DNA of 64,000 nucleotides from Hydrogenophaga intermedia (GCF_000723405.1 NZ_CCAE010000024.1:1-64000), one strand, 5' to 3'; shown: positions 17,520 to 27,276, counted from the stretch's first letter. Notes: generated by a model not told the origin, from the sequence alone. Numbers and translations: made by a program.

Positions 17520-18470
17520 ATGTCCGATCCCGCCGATTCCTCCGTCGACCGCGAGGCCACGACGGCCCCGGTCGAGTCCGCTCTGCCCTGCGTGATGACG
17601 TTCAACGCCAACGACCCCAGTGGGGCCGGTGGCCTGAGTGCCGACCTCACCGCGATGGCGAGCGCCTCCACCTATGTACTGCCGGTCGTGACCGGTGCCT
17701 ACGTTCGCGACACGTCCGCGATCCGCGACCACTTCAGCCTGGATGAGGAGGCCGTAGTCGATCAGGCACGCTGCGCGTTGGAGGACATGCCCGTGAGGGC
17801 CATCAAGGTCGGGTTCGTGGGAACACCAGAGAACCTCAGCGCCGTGGCCCAGATCACCAGCGACTACACCGAGGTGCCGGTGATCACCTACATGCCGGAC
17901 CTGTCCTGGTGGGACGAACTCGACATCGAGAACTACCTTGACGCCTGCACCGAACTGCTGCTGCCGCAGACCACGGTGCTGGTTGGCAACCACAGCACCC
18001 TGTGCCGCTGGCTGCTGCCGGAGTGGGAGGGTGATCGCCCCCCGGGTCCTCGCGAGGTGGCGCGGGCCGCCGCAGTGCACGGCGTGCCCTACACCCTAGT
18101 GACCGGCTTCAACGCAGCAGATCAGCATTTGGAAAGCCATCTGGCCTCGCCCGAAACCGTGCTGGCCACCGCCCGCTACGAACGTTTCGAGGCGACGTTC
18201 GCCGGCGCCGGCGACACCTTGTCGGCCGCCCTGTGCGCGCTCATCGCCAGTGGGGCCGATCTGCAGACCGCTTGCGCGGAAGCGCTGACCTACCTGGACC
18301 AGTGCCTCGACGCCGGCTTCCAGCCCGGCATGGGTCATGCCGTGCCCGACCGCCTGTTCTGGGCCCACGACGACGAGCCCGCCTCAGACGACGAATCCAC
18401 TGCCGATCCCGCCACGCCAGACAGCGCGCTGGACGCTGGTGACTTCCCCCTGGACACCACCCGACACTGA
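17520..18470 (+). CDS. thiD: Divergent ThiD-like (hydroxymethylpyrimidine/phosphomethylpyrimidine) kinase
   Basis: A 316-residue ribokinase-fold protein. [12 protein letters not shown] near residue 38 matches the ThiD substrate loop, and [10 protein letters not shown] carries the catalytic aspartate (Asp232). The DPVM(V) motif seen in canonical ThiD is not recognisable; that region reads [12 protein letters not shown]. An acidic C-terminal tail of about 30 residues ([15 protein letters not shown]...) follows the domain. The family phosphorylates HMP and HMP-P for thiamine. The gene is followed after four bases by hemL, an arrangement I know from related bacteria. Substrate assignment is by family only. 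Confidence 0.75.
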   Translation: MSDPADSSVDREATTAPVESALPCVMTFNANDPSGAGGLSADLTAMASASTYVLPVVTGAYVRDTSAIRDHFSLDEEAVVDQARCALEDMPVRAIKVGFVGTPENLSAVAQITSDYTEVPVITYMPDLSWWDELDIENYLDACTELLLPQTTVLVGNHSTLCRWLLPEWEGDRPPGPREVARAAAVHGVPYTLVTGFNAADQHLESHLASPETVLATARYERFEATFAGAGDTLSAALCALIASGADLQTACAEALTYLDQCLDAGFQPGMGHAVPDRLFWAHDDEPASDDESTADPATPDSALDAGDFPLDTTRH

Positions 18471-18474
18471 CCCC

Positions 18475-19773
18475 ATGCCCGACCGCAATCTGGACCTCTT
18501 CGAGAGAGCCAAAACCCTGATCCCCGGCGGCGTCAACTCGCCGGTGCGCGCCTTTCGCGCCGTCGGCGGCACGCCGCGCTTCGTGCAGCGCGCGCAAGGC
18601 GCCTACTTCTGGGACGCCAATGGCCAGCGCCACATCGACTACATCGGATCCTGGGGTCCGATGATCCTGGGCCATGGTCACCCTGCTGTGCTCGAGGCGG
18701 TGCAAAAAGCCGTGCTCGACGGCTTCTCGTTCGGTGCCCCTACCGAACGCGAGGTCGAGCTGGCGCAGGCCATCGTGGAGCTGGTGCCGAGTCTCGAAAT
18801 GGTGCGGCTCGTGAGCTCTGGCACCGAGGCCAGCATGAGCGCGATCCGTCTGGCGCGCGGCGCCACCGGCCGGCGCAAGATCATCAAGTTCGAGGGCTGC
18901 TACCACGGTCACGCCGACGCGCTGCTGGTGAAGGCCGGCTCGGGCCTGGCCACCTTCGGCAATCCGACGAGCGCGGGTGTGCCGCCTGAGGTGGTGCAGC
19001 ACACCCTGGTGCTCGAGTACAACAACCTCGAGCAGCTAGAGGCCGCGTTCGCCGAGCACGGCGCAGACATCGCGTGCCTGATGATCGAGCCGATCGCCGG
19101 CAACATGAACTTCGTGCGCGCCAGCGTGCCCTTCATGACGCGCTGTCGCGAGCTGTGCACTCGCCATGGTGCACTGCTTGTGTTCGACGAAGTCATGACC
19201 GGATTCCGCGTGGCCTTGGGCGGCGCGCAAAGCGTCTACGCAAAGCAGATTCCGGGCTTCGAGCCAGACATGACCGTGATGGGCAAGGTCATCGGCGGCG
19301 GCATGCCACTGGCCGCCTTTGGCGGTAAACGCGCGGTGATGGAACAACTCGCGCCGCTGGGCTCGGTCTATCAGGCGGGCACGCTGTCGGGCAACCCGGT
19401 GGCCACGGCTTGCGGTCTCGCAACCCTCGCCGAGATCCGCAAGCCCGGCTTCTTCGACGCGCTGTCGGCGCGCACCCGCCAGTTGGTGGATGGCCTCAAG
19501 GCCACGGCCGACTCAGCGGGCGTGCCTTTCAGTGTGGACGCCGAGGGTGGCATGTTCGGCTTCTTCCTCATGCCCGAGTTGCCACAGAACTACCAGACCG
19601 TCATGAAGACCGATGGCACGAAGTTCAATGCCCTGTTCCACGGCCTGCTCGATCGAGGCGTCTATATCGCGCCTGCACTGTATGAAGCCGGCTTCGTCAG
19701 CGCGGCCCACAGCGCGGCCGACGTCGAAGAGACGATCGCCGCCGCTGCCGAGAGCCTGCGCGCGCTGGCCTGA
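18475..19773 (+). CDS. hemL: Glutamate-1-semialdehyde 2,1-aminomutase
   Basis: A 432-residue PLP enzyme that converts glutamate-1-semialdehyde to 5-aminolevulinate in the C5 pathway to haem. [11 protein letters not shown] at the N-terminus, the PLP-binding [10 protein letters not shown] and the Schiff-base Lys271 in [10 protein letters not shown] are diagnostic. Length is normal. The ATG at 18475 is four bases after the thiD stop, so the two are probably cotranscribed. Convergent with purH, 26 bases apart. Confidence 0.96.
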   Translation: MPDRNLDLFERAKTLIPGGVNSPVRAFRAVGGTPRFVQRAQGAYFWDANGQRHIDYIGSWGPMILGHGHPAVLEAVQKAVLDGFSFGAPTEREVELAQAIVELVPSLEMVRLVSSGTEASMSAIRLARGATGRRKIIKFEGCYHGHADALLVKAGSGLATFGNPTSAGVPPEVVQHTLVLEYNNLEQLEAAFAEHGADIACLMIEPIAGNMNFVRASVPFMTRCRELCTRHGALLVFDEVMTGFRVALGGAQSVYAKQIPGFEPDMTVMGKVIGGGMPLAAFGGKRAVMEQLAPLGSVYQAGTLSGNPVATACGLATLAEIRKPGFFDALSARTRQLVDGLKATADSAGVPFSVDAEGGMFGFFLMPELPQNYQTVMKTDGTKFNALFHGLLDRGVYIAPALYEAGFVSAAHSAADVEETIAAAAESLRALA

Positions 19774-19799
19774 GCCCGCCGCCGGGCCAGCCGGCCGCC

Positions 19800-21386
19800 T
19801 CAGTGACGGAAGTGCCGCACCCCTGAGAACACCATCGCCACGCCGCGTTCGTTCGCGGCGTCGATGACCTCCTGGTCGCGCATGGAGCCACCGGGTTGGA
19901 TCACGCAGCTCGCGCCGGCATCAACCACCACGTCCAGGCCATCGCGGAACGGGAAGAAGGCATCGCTGGCCACCGCCGTACCTTGCAGAGAGAGATTGGC
20001 ATGGCCCGCCTTGATGCTGGCGATGCGCGCCGAGTCGAGGCGACTCATCTGGCCCGCGCCAACACCCATGGTCATGCCATCCTTGCAGAAGACGATGGCG
20101 TTGGACTTGACGAACTTGGCCACTTTCCAGGCAAACAGCAGGTCATCCAGTTGCTGTGACGTGGGTTGCTGCTTCGTTACCACTTTCAGGTCCTCGCGCT
20201 GAAGCACGTGGTTGTCGGCCGACTGGATCAGCAGGCCCGATCCCACGCGCTTCACGTCGGACAGGTTCAGTCCCTTGTCCCACGCGGTGGGACCGCCCGG
20301 AGGCAGGTCGATCTTCAACACGCGCACATTGGCCTTGGCTTTGAACACGGCCAGCGCCTCGGGTGAGTAACCCGGCGCCATGAGCACCTCGACGAACTGC
20401 TTGCTGATGGCCTCGGCCACGGCGCCATCGAGCGGGCGGTTGAGCGCGATGATGCCGCCAAAGGCGCTGGTCGGGTCGGTCTGGAAGGCCTTCTGGTAGG
20501 CCTGCAGCGGGCCGCTGCCCACGGCCACGCCGCAGGGGTTGGCATGTTTGACGATCACGCAGGCAGGCTCATCGAAACTCTTGACGCATTCCCAGGCAGC
20601 GTCGGCGTCGGCGATGTTGTTGTACGAGAGTTCCTTGCCCTGCAGCTGTGTCGCGGTGACCAGCGAGCCGGGCGCAGGGTACAGGTCTCGATAGAACGCG
20701 GCCGTCTGGTGCGGGTTCTCGCCGTAGCGCAGGTCCTGCAGCTTGACGAAGCGGCCGTTGGCCTGCGCCGAGTAGGCGTTGCGCTTCGGCACTTCGGCCG
20801 CTTCGTCGAACTCGACCGACGAGAGGTAGTCGCTGATCGCGCCGTCGTAGTTGCTGATGCGGTTGAACGCCGCCACCGAAAGGGCGAAGCGCGTCTTGTC
20901 GCTCAGCGTGCCGCTTGCCTTGAGTTCCTCGGCCACGCCAGCGTACTGCGACGCGTCGGTAAGCACCGCCACGTCCTTCCAGTTCTTGGCCGCGCTGCGC
21001 ACCATGGCAGGGCCGCCGATGTCGATGTTCTCGATCGCGTCCGCCAGCGTGCAGCCTGCCTTGGCCACCGTGGCCTCGAAGGGGTAAAGGTTCACCACCA
21101 GGATGTCGATGGTCTCGATGCCGTGCTCACGCAGGGCGGCCATGTGATCGGGCAGGTCGCGCCGCGCCAGCAGACCGCCGTGCACCTTGGGGTGCAGCGT
21201 CTTCACTCGGCCGTCGAGCATCTCGGGAAAGCCGGTGACCTCGGCCACCTCGGTCACGGGCAGACCCTGATCCGCCAGCAGTTTGGCCGTACCGCCGGTG
21301 GATAGCAGGGTCACGCCGAGCGAGTGCAGCGAGCGGGCGAGATCGACGATGCCGGTCTTGTCGGAAACGGAGATGAGAGCGCGCAT
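19800..21386 (-). CDS. purH: Bifunctional AICAR formyltransferase / IMP cyclohydrolase
   Basis: A 528-residue enzyme catalysing the last two steps of IMP synthesis. The N-terminal MGS-like cyclohydrolase domain contains [21 protein letters not shown] and [11 protein letters not shown]. The C-terminal formyltransferase domain contains LRYGENPHQ, the catalytic KHANPCG segment, [11 protein letters not shown] and the final [15 protein letters not shown]. It is the third gene of dusB-fis-purH, starting 25 bases after fis. Confidence 0.97.
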   Translation of the reverse strand: MRALISVSDKTGIVDLARSLHSLGVTLLSTGGTAKLLADQGLPVTEVAEVTGFPEMLDGRVKTLHPKVHGGLLARRDLPDHMAALREHGIETIDILVVNLYPFEATVAKAGCTLADAIENIDIGGPAMVRSAAKNWKDVAVLTDASQYAGVAEELKASGTLSDKTRFALSVAAFNRISNYDGAISDYLSSVEFDEAAEVPKRNAYSAQANGRFVKLQDLRYGENPHQTAAFYRDLYPAPGSLVTATQLQGKELSYNNIADADAAWECVKSFDEPACVIVKHANPCGVAVGSGPLQAYQKAFQTDPTSAFGGIIALNRPLDGAVAEAISKQFVEVLMAPGYSPEALAVFKAKANVRVLKIDLPPGGPTAWDKGLNLSDVKRVGSGLLIQSADNHVLQREDLKVVTKQQPTSQQLDDLLFAWKVAKFVKSNAIVFCKDGMTMGVGAGQMSRLDSARIASIKAGHANLSLQGTAVASDAFFPFRDGLDVVVDAGASCVIQPGGSMRDQEVIDAANERGVAMVFSGVRHFRH

Positions 21387-21411
21387 GGGGTAACAGAGGA
21401 AAGTTGGGAAT

Positions 21412-21651
21412 TCAGTCGAGAAGGCCGTGATCGAGCAGCTTCTTGCGCAGGGTGTTGCGATTCAGGCCCAGCCACTGCGCCGCGCGCGACTGGTTGTACT
21501 GCGCCTGGGCCATCACCACCTCGAGCAGCGGGCGCTCCACGGCCTTCACCAGCATGTCGTGCAGGTTGGCGGGTTCGGTGCCGTCGAGGTCGCGGAAGTA
21601 GGCCTCGAGGCTGTCGCGGATGCACTCGTCCAACGTATTGGTCTTTTTCAT
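21412..21651 (-). CDS. fis: Fis family nucleoid/transcription factor
   Basis: A 79-residue protein with Fis architecture: N-terminal helices mediating dimerisation, a [19 protein letters not shown] segment, and the [22 protein letters not shown] at the C-terminus. It binds and bends DNA and stimulates rRNA and other promoters in enterics. The ATG overlaps the dusB stop as ATGA (21648-21651); dusB-fis coupling is conserved in proteobacteria. Confidence 0.94.
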   Translation of the reverse strand: MKKTNTLDECIRDSLEAYFRDLDGTEPANLHDMLVKAVERPLLEVVMAQAQYNQSRAAQWLGLNRNTLRKKLLDHGLLD

Positions 21652-22676
21652 GCGGCCAGCTTCCAGTCGGCAACGGCGCCGAAGTCCGCGTCGATCCAGG
21701 CATCAAAGGTCTGGGTCACGACGCGGCGTTGGTCATCGATGGTGTGGGTGGCGTTGACACTCGCGCGAAAGCGCGCGGCTTCGCCGGACGGCAGCGGCAA
21801 CGACTGAACGTACCATCCCAGGTGCTTGCGCGCACTGCGCACGCCGGTGCTTTCGCCGTACAGGTCGTAGTGGTCGTCGAGGTGCTCCAGCAGCCAGGTC
21901 TTGACCTGCGACAGGCCGGGCGGAGGCAGGTGCTCGCCGGTGGCGAGGAAATGCGCAATCTCGCGGAAGATCCAGGGCCGGCCTTGCGCGGCGCGACCGA
22001 CCATGATCGCGTCGGCGCCGGTGCGCCGCAGCACCTCGCGCGCGGCCTCGGGGGAAGCGATGTCGCCATTGGCCACCACCGGAATGCGCACGTGGCTCTT
22101 GATGTGTGCCACGGTGTCGTGCTCGGCCTGCCCCTTGTAGCCCTGCTCGCGCGTGCGGCCGTGCACGGTCAGCATCTGTACGCCAGCGCTCTCGGCGGCC
22201 AAGGCCAGCACGGGCGCGTTGCGCACCGCGTCGCACCAGCCGGTGCGCATCTTGAGCGTGACCGGCACGCCGTGCGGCTCGCAGGCCCGGACCACGGCCT
22301 CGACAATGCCGATCGCGAGGGCCTCGTCCTGCATGAGCGCGCTGCCCGCCCACTTGTTGCACACCTTCTTGGCCGGACAGCCCATGTTGATGTCGATGAT
22401 CTGCGCGCCGCGGTCGATGTTGTAGCGCGCGGCATCGGCCATGGACTGCGGATCGGTGCCGGCGATCTGCACCGAAATCGGCGCAGGTTCGCCCTCGTGA
22501 TTGGCGCGGCGCGAGGTCTTGAGGCTGTCCCACAGCTCGCGCCGGCTGGTCACCATCTCGCTTACCGCGTAGCCCGCGCCCAGCCGCTTGCACAGCTTGC
22601 GGAACGGCCGATCCGTCACCCCGGCCATGGGCGCGACGAACAAGGCGTTGGGCAGGACATGGGCCCCGATCTGCAT
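21648..22676 (-). CDS. dusB: tRNA-dihydrouridine synthase B
   Basis: A 342-residue FMN-dependent TIM-barrel enzyme reducing uridine in the tRNA D-loop. IGAHVLPNALFVAPMAGVTD begins the barrel, the catalytic cysteine is Cys100 in NMGCPAKKV, and HGRTREQGYKG and NGDIASPE bind the flavin. ATG 22674-22676 is chosen because MQIGAHVLPN is the conserved N-terminus. A TTG 84 bases upstream is in frame but overlaps a TACAAT (minus strand, 22746-22751) that could be the operon -10. First gene of dusB-fis-purH. Confidence 0.93.
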   Translation of the reverse strand: MQIGAHVLPNALFVAPMAGVTDRPFRKLCKRLGAGYAVSEMVTSRRELWDSLKTSRRANHEGEPAPISVQIAGTDPQSMADAARYNIDRGAQIIDINMGCPAKKVCNKWAGSALMQDEALAIGIVEAVVRACEPHGVPVTLKMRTGWCDAVRNAPVLALAAESAGVQMLTVHGRTREQGYKGQAEHDTVAHIKSHVRIPVVANGDIASPEAAREVLRRTGADAIMVGRAAQGRPWIFREIAHFLATGEHLPPPGLSQVKTWLLEHLDDHYDLYGESTGVRSARKHLGWYVQSLPLPSGEAARFRASVNATHTIDDQRRVVTQTFDAWIDADFGAVADWKLAA

Positions 22677-22839
22677 GGCGTGGCGGGAACTGGCGTGGAG
22701 CGGTTCGGACGGGGGCGCCGGGCGCAGGCCGGCGGCGGAGGGCGGATTGTATCTGCTCAAAATTTCAGCACCCCAGGCAGGACTCGCCTCCAGGCGCCAT
22801 CTCTTACGAAGACCGGAACCAGGCCAATTGCCTTGGTCA

Positions 22840-23251
22840 CTTCAAGAACTATCTGCTCCGCACTGGCGGGCGCATTCGAGTTGTTCAAGCGGCAACAGAG
22901 TCCCACCTTTCAAGTCCTTCACTTTCGAGGCGATACGGTCGCTGTCGACAAGCTACTTGCACAGCAAAGTACGACTGTGATTGGCCGGCACTACCAGTCC
23001 CCGGGTGCAGGCACCGAGTACGCCCGCCAGTTGCTGGCGGAGGTCAACGACCTCGAAGTCGCTGCCGAAGCCAAACCGGAAAAGGAAAAGGCGCGATGGC
23101 TGCGTGCCACCGAAGCCGTCAAGGTATTGATGGGCAACGCGAGCTTCAAAGACACCCCGGACCTCAGGTAGCGATTGAAGCCTTGCACCGGCTGCAGAAG
23201 AACGCGCGCCTGCCACAGAGCGGAAGCCAGCTCGCCGCGGCGCGAGCTTGA
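22840..23251 (+). pseudogene. Frameshifted remnant of an unrecognised gene
   Basis: The 689 bases between dusB and the next gene contain no intact gene. From about 22840 the plus strand reads as plausible protein (VLHFRGDTVAVDKLLAQ, then EYARQLLAEVNDLEVAAEA and KVLMGNASFKDTPDLR) until TAG at 23169-23171. The similar-looking continuation QVAIEALHRLQKNARLP is found one frame away (from 23165 to TGA 23249-23251), as if a single base had been lost near 23162. There is no good start codon upstream. GC content and codon use look lower than in neighbours. I recognise no family. It may be the decayed 3' end of a transferred gene. Confidence 0.4.
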
Positions 23252-23365
23252 AGCCCCTTCATTCCCTGCGCCGCCAGAAGCATGAACCCCTCCTGTACGG
23301 CGCGGGCTTGCGAGCACACACGCAGGGGTGGAATATCAGGCATCAGCTCGAGAGGATAGGAATCG

Positions 23366-23881
23366 ATGACAGAATCCGCGCGCCCCCCCGCCGCGTCCAT
23401 GCCCTCCTGGTTCCAGCACCTCGCCCAACTGCTCGCCCTGCCCGAGTACGGCCTGACGACCGTCTTCGTCGTGGCCTTCGTTTCGGCCACGCTGCTGCCC
23501 ATGGGCTCCGAGCCCGCGGTGTTCGGGCTCATCAAACTTAATCCCGAGCTGTTCTGGCCGGCCGTGCTGGTGGCCACCGCGGGCAACACCCTGGGTGGCG
23601 CGGTGAGTTGGGCCATGGGCCTGGGCACCCACCGGCTGGTGGACCGCGCGCGCGGCAACAGCACCGAACTGCGCGCACTGCATTGGCTTGAGCGCTTCGG
23701 CCCCAAGGCCTGCCTGTTGAGCTGGCTGCCCGTGGTGGGCGATCCGCTGTGCGCGGTGGCTGGCTGGCTGCGCTTCCCGTTCTGGCCATGCCTGGCCTAC
23801 ATGGCGATCGGCAAGTTCGTGCGCTACCTGTGCATGACCGCGGCGCTGCTCTGGTTCTTTCCCGAAAGGCTTGCCCTGTGA
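23366..23881 (+). CDS. YqaA-family (DedA-like) inner-membrane protein
   Basis: A 171-residue membrane protein. Hydrophobic segments fall at about 30-48 (GLTTVFVVAFVSATLLPMG), 65-90 (FWPAVLVATAGNTLGGAVSWAMG), 110-130 and 145-165. The pattern E-PAVFGLIKLNP and G-N-T-L-G-G is typical of the YqaA/SNARE-associated group. Function is not established; relatives of DedA are linked to lipid flipping and envelope homeostasis. GAGAGGA lies just ahead of the ATG. Its TGA overlaps the GTG of the following transporter gene (GTGA). Confidence 0.8.
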   Translation: MTESARPPAASMPSWFQHLAQLLALPEYGLTTVFVVAFVSATLLPMGSEPAVFGLIKLNPELFWPAVLVATAGNTLGGAVSWAMGLGTHRLVDRARGNSTELRALHWLERFGPKACLLSWLPVVGDPLCAVAGWLRFPFWPCLAYMAIGKFVRYLCMTAALLWFFPERLAL

Positions 23882-25044
23882 GTCGCAACGCCCTGCCCCA
23901 CAGCCTGTGGGCGCTGATGGTCGGTAACTTCGTCATCGGCACCGGCGTGATGGTGGTGCCGGGCACGCTCAACGACATCAGCCAATCACTGGCCATTTCG
24001 GTGCCACAGGCGGGGCAACTGATCACGGCCGCCGCCATTCTGATGGGCCTGGGCGCGCCGCTGTTCGCCGGCCTCGTGGCGGGCTGGGACCGGCGCCGCC
24101 TGCTCACGTGGTCCTTGATCTGGTATGGCCTGCTGCACGCCGCCTGCGCGCTGGCACCGAACTACGCCGCGCTGCTGCCCTTGCGCGTGTTGGCCGTGGT
24201 CTCGCCGGCCGTGTTCACGCCGCAGGCGGCGGCCTGCATCGGCCTGCTGGTGCCGCCGGAGCAGCGCGGTCGAGGCATCACCTTCGTGTTTCTGGGCTGG
24301 TCGGTGGCGTCGGTGATGGGCATGCCGCTGTCGGCCTGGATCAGTGGTGTGCTGGGCTGGCGCTGGGCCTTCGGGCTGGTGGCCGTGATGGCGCTGGTGG
24401 TCAGCGTCTGGGTGTGGCGCGCCGTGCCCAACGGTGTGCGGCCTGCCGCGCTGTCCCGCGAATCCTGGGGCCAGGCCCTGGGTTCGGCGCCGCTGATGAT
24501 GGCCATCGGCGTGACGCTGCTGTCGGCGTTCTCGCAGTTCACGCTGTTTTCGTACTTCGCGCCTTACTTTGCGCAGACGCATGCGCTGGGTGGCGGCGGT
24601 TTGTCGCTGCTCTTCCTGTGGTTCGGCGCGTTCGGCCTACTGGGCAACGTGCTGGTTTCGCGGTCCATCGACCGCATGGGTGCGCCGCGCGCCGTGCTGC
24701 TCACCTTGAGCCTGATCGCCTTGTCTTTGCTGGCCTGGCCGCTGGGGCGTTCATCCATCTGGATGCAGGCCCTCGTCCTGATTCCCTGGGCGCTGGGGTG
24801 TTTCTCGGCCAACTCGGCTCAGCAGGCGCGGCTGGTGCAGATGTCGCCCGTCCTGGCACCTGCGACAGTCGCGCTCAATTCCTCGGCCATGTACAGCGGG
24901 CAGGCGCTGGGGGCGGGCCTGGGCGGCCTGTTGATTGCCCAAGGCCACATGCTCGAACTGCATCGGGTGGGGCTGTGCGTGGCGGTCTTGGCCATCGGGA
25001 TGAGCCTGCTGGCGACACCGCGCGGGCGTTCGCCTGTGAGATGA
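23878..25044 (+). CDS. Major facilitator superfamily transporter
   Basis: A 388-residue protein with about 12 hydrophobic segments in two halves. It has the first-loop MFS motif G-x-x-x-D-R-x-x-R-R (AGWDRRRLLTW) after TM2, a TM5-like GWSVASVMGMPLSAWISG and VSRSIDRMG in the second half. It resembles the drug/arabinose exporter group (DHA1/AraJ-type); substrate cannot be told. GTG start at 23878-23880 overlaps the previous stop. No regulator is adjacent. Confidence 0.82.
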   Translation: MSRNALPHSLWALMVGNFVIGTGVMVVPGTLNDISQSLAISVPQAGQLITAAAILMGLGAPLFAGLVAGWDRRRLLTWSLIWYGLLHAACALAPNYAALLPLRVLAVVSPAVFTPQAAACIGLLVPPEQRGRGITFVFLGWSVASVMGMPLSAWISGVLGWRWAFGLVAVMALVVSVWVWRAVPNGVRPAALSRESWGQALGSAPLMMAIGVTLLSAFSQFTLFSYFAPYFAQTHALGGGGLSLLFLWFGAFGLLGNVLVSRSIDRMGAPRAVLLTLSLIALSLLAWPLGRSSIWMQALVLIPWALGCFSANSAQQARLVQMSPVLAPATVALNSSAMYSGQALGAGLGGLLIAQGHMLELHRVGLCVAVLAIGMSLLATPRGRSPVR

Positions 25045-25138
25045 ACCAATTCTGACGGACCGTTCCTCAGCACCAGCACTCGCCATCGACATCGACATCG
25101 CTGGTACTTCTGTCAATCCGACATCTCAAAGACCGACC

Positions 25139-26068
25139 ATGACACGCATTGCCTCCTATTTCAGAGCGCCCACCAAACCGAAGGTTGCGGATCGTGCTGA
25201 CCGCCAGGCCTTGAAGCGCACAGTGATCGACTCCAAAACCGGAGAGATCAACTTCGATCATCTGAACAAGCTGCTGGGTCATTACCCGAACGCCCGAACG
25301 CTGTACGCCAAGAAGGACTGGCTGGGTCGGCTCTATGTTTCATTTAACGAGCCAGAGGACGGCAAGTACGAATATGCGGACAAGAAAGCGCTGGGTACCC
25401 TCGCCAAGCTTGGCCTGACGGACAGCTTCGTTGGCTACAAGCAAGCAGTCTTCGATGCCAAGCAAGATCTGCTTAGCAACCTCAACAGCCATGGCGGAGG
25501 CTTTGAGGTCACCTCCAAGTTCCGCCAAGCAGCCCTCACGCTAGAAAAGGCGCAGAAAGACGGCCCGGCGAAACAGGAAACCGCGCCGCCTGCTCCCGCG
25601 TCGCAGAATTCGCAGCCTAATTCGACGACCGCAACCTCACTCAGTATGTCCGGGCACGAACTCAAGATCGAAACACCCGCGCCAACAGTGGTAGCCATCG
25701 AGCCGATCAAGACCCAGGCGTCCGATACCCCCACCATCGACGCCGAAGATCTGGATTTGATGGATGCAATCGACAACGCCATTTCTGTACTCGATGCACG
25801 AACGGCGTTTGCGATTCAAAAGACGAACAGCGAGGTGTCGGATTCACTTGTGGATGGAGGTCGCCTCCCATTCGCGCGCACGCTGCTGAGCAATCTGCCG
25901 CAGCCGCCAGAGGTGGCAAACGATCAGCCCCTGAGTGATCTGGACAAACTGAACTACTACTTGGACAAAACCAACCTGCTGAAACAAGTCGGCAAAGGTG
26001 ATCACCATGCGCTGACCGAATACCGAAGCGAACTGCTGAAAGCCGAGGAAAAGCAGCAGGCCATCTGA
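25139..26068 (+). CDS. Orphan protein of lower GC, possible secreted effector
   Basis: A 309-residue soluble protein I do not recognise. The N-terminus MTRIASYFRAPTKPK is polar and Ser/Thr/basic with no signal peptide. Residues about 25-140 are a mixed region rich in Lys/Tyr (HLNKLLGHYPNARTLYAKKD). Residues about 150-210 are a Gln/Ser/Thr/Pro-rich linker. The C-terminal third is helical and acidic (DAEDLDLMDAIDNAISVLDA; LDKLNYYLDKTNLLK). GC in a sampled stretch is about 55%, clearly below the flanks. A gene resembling a CesT-type secretion chaperone lies 250 bases downstream. Together these fit an acquired, possibly secreted protein, but there is no direct evidence for secretion. Confidence 0.55.
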   Translation: MTRIASYFRAPTKPKVADRADRQALKRTVIDSKTGEINFDHLNKLLGHYPNARTLYAKKDWLGRLYVSFNEPEDGKYEYADKKALGTLAKLGLTDSFVGYKQAVFDAKQDLLSNLNSHGGGFEVTSKFRQAALTLEKAQKDGPAKQETAPPAPASQNSQPNSTTATSLSMSGHELKIETPAPTVVAIEPIKTQASDTPTIDAEDLDLMDAIDNAISVLDARTAFAIQKTNSEVSDSLVDGGRLPFARTLLSNLPQPPEVANDQPLSDLDKLNYYLDKTNLLKQVGKGDHHALTEYRSELLKAEEKQQAI

Positions 26069-26318
26069 TCAGCACCCGCAAATGGACGGCATCGCGACCC
26101 CGATTCGTCCCACAGCATGGCGTGGCGCCTTTACAAGAGGCGGCCACGCTTTGTCAGTTCCAGACCTGCCTCAAAACCTCGTCCACCCCGAGCGCAGAAC
26201 ACATCTCGCCTTTGTCGCCAGTATCGATCAATCGACCTAGCCCCCGGCCACGCCGAACCAATCACCCGGCCCCGGTACTCAAGCCAGCACATCCCCTGCC
26301 ACCGACCGCCGAGGCCCC

Positions 26319-26795
26319 ATGACCGAACTCCGCACCCCCGAAGACGCTGCCGCCTGCCTGGTGGCCGCGGCCGAACACAGCGAGGCCGTCGAGGCCGTGG
26401 TCGAACTGCGCGAAGCCACTTGGCTGGTGCACCTGGAGACCGGCGGCGAGTGCGTGGTGGAGTGGGCACAGCACCCCACCCGCCTGGTGCTCACCACGGC
26501 GCTGGGTGAACCTTCGGAAGCCGCGCGGCCCAAGGTGCATTCGGCCGCGCTAACCTTCAACCTGCTGTGGGGCGAACTGGGCAGCATGCGCCTGGCCAAG
26601 GACGACGAGGACGAGACCCTGCTCCTGATCAACGACGTGTTCCTGGAGGACGAGTCGAACCGGCACATCGTGCTGGCCAATGAGCTGCTGCGACTGGAAG
26701 GCCTGCGGCTGCTGTGGACCATGTACATCGAGGGAGCGGATTCGTCCAACAGCGAAGTGCCCAAAGTTCCGAGCGCCATGTTGACGCGCGCCTGA
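26319..26795 (+). CDS. CesT/Tir-type secretion chaperone-like protein
   Basis: A 158-residue acidic cytosolic protein. A predicted alpha-beta-beta-beta-alpha-beta-beta-alpha order is visible: an N-terminal helix (EDAAACLVAAAEHSEA), strands WLVHLETGG, ECVVEWAQ and RLVLTTALGE, a helix with FNLLWGEL, strands MRLAKDDED and ETLLLINDVFL, and a C-terminal helix HIVLANELLRLEGLRLLWTMY. This order, size and acidity match type III secretion class I chaperones (CesT family), which bind effector N-termini as dimers. No secretion apparatus gene is in the window. Alternatives are a YbjN-like fold or an unrelated acidic protein. Confidence 0.5.
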   Translation: MTELRTPEDAAACLVAAAEHSEAVEAVVELREATWLVHLETGGECVVEWAQHPTRLVLTTALGEPSEAARPKVHSAALTFNLLWGELGSMRLAKDDEDETLLLINDVFLEDESNRHIVLANELLRLEGLRLLWTMYIEGADSSNSEVPKVPSAMLTRA

Positions 26796-26833
26796 GTCGT
26801 GCCGATGCTCACTCATCTTTATTGAGGCCCCGC

Positions 26834-27196
26834 ATGTCCACCAATACGCCCGCTTCCGATGACGCGACCGCAGCGCCCGCCAATGAAGAGGCGGATCAGC
26901 CCACACCGGCCACCACTCCCGCCCGCGGCAACCTGATCTTCCGCCGCCCCGGCGTGGCGCCGTCCGTAGCGGTCAACCCCAGAGACAGCGCCCGCCGCGA
27001 ATGGCTGCTGGACCACGTGGCGCGACGCCAGGCGCGGCGCGACGCCACGGTGGCCTTGATGCGCAGCAGTCACCTGGCCGACGCGGCGGCGGCCGATCCG
27101 CAACTGCAATCGGAACTGAGCCGTCTGATGGCCTTCCTGCGCGATGCACCAGGCTCGGCCGGGCACGATCCCGAGGACTGCGCGGACGATCGCTGA
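26834..27196 (+). CDS. Small Ala/Pro-rich protein of unknown function
   Basis: A 120-residue protein with no recognisable domain. The first 35 residues are low-complexity Thr/Pro/Ala/Glu. They are followed by NLIFRRPGVAPSV, then a basic helix (RREWLLDHVARRQARRDATVALM) and a second helix (DPQLQSELSRLMAFLRDA). No signal peptide or membrane segment. It lies 38 bases after the chaperone-like gene and ends just before a strong hairpin, so the two probably share a transcript. GC is as high as in neighbouring housekeeping genes. Confidence 0.6.
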   Translation: MSTNTPASDDATAAPANEEADQPTPATTPARGNLIFRRPGVAPSVAVNPRDSARREWLLDHVARRQARRDATVALMRSSHLADAAAADPQLQSELSRLMAFLRDAPGSAGHDPEDCADDR

Positions 27197-27220
27197 ACAC
27201 CGCCGCTTCCCCGAAAAGAA

Positions 27221-27244
27221 CAAGGGCCCGTTTCAGGGCCCTTG
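27221..27244. terminator. Bidirectional terminator between 26834-27196 and ychF
   Basis: A perfect 9-bp stem CAAGGGCCC / GGGCCCTTG with a 6-base loop between convergent genes. On the minus strand it is followed by a T-rich stretch (TTCTTTTC), suiting ychF. Confidence 0.75.
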
Positions 27245-27276
27245 TCATTGGTTCATCGCAGCGCAGGCGATGTCTC

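Noticed and set aside
22815-22841. GGAACC-N16-TCACTTC resembling an hrp-box
   Set aside because: The second half departs from CCACNNA, it precedes only a gene remnant, and no HrpL or secretion genes are in view.
25086-25104. ATCGAC direct repeat upstream of the 309-residue orphan
   Set aside because: Only two copies plus a partial; too short to call an iteron or operator.
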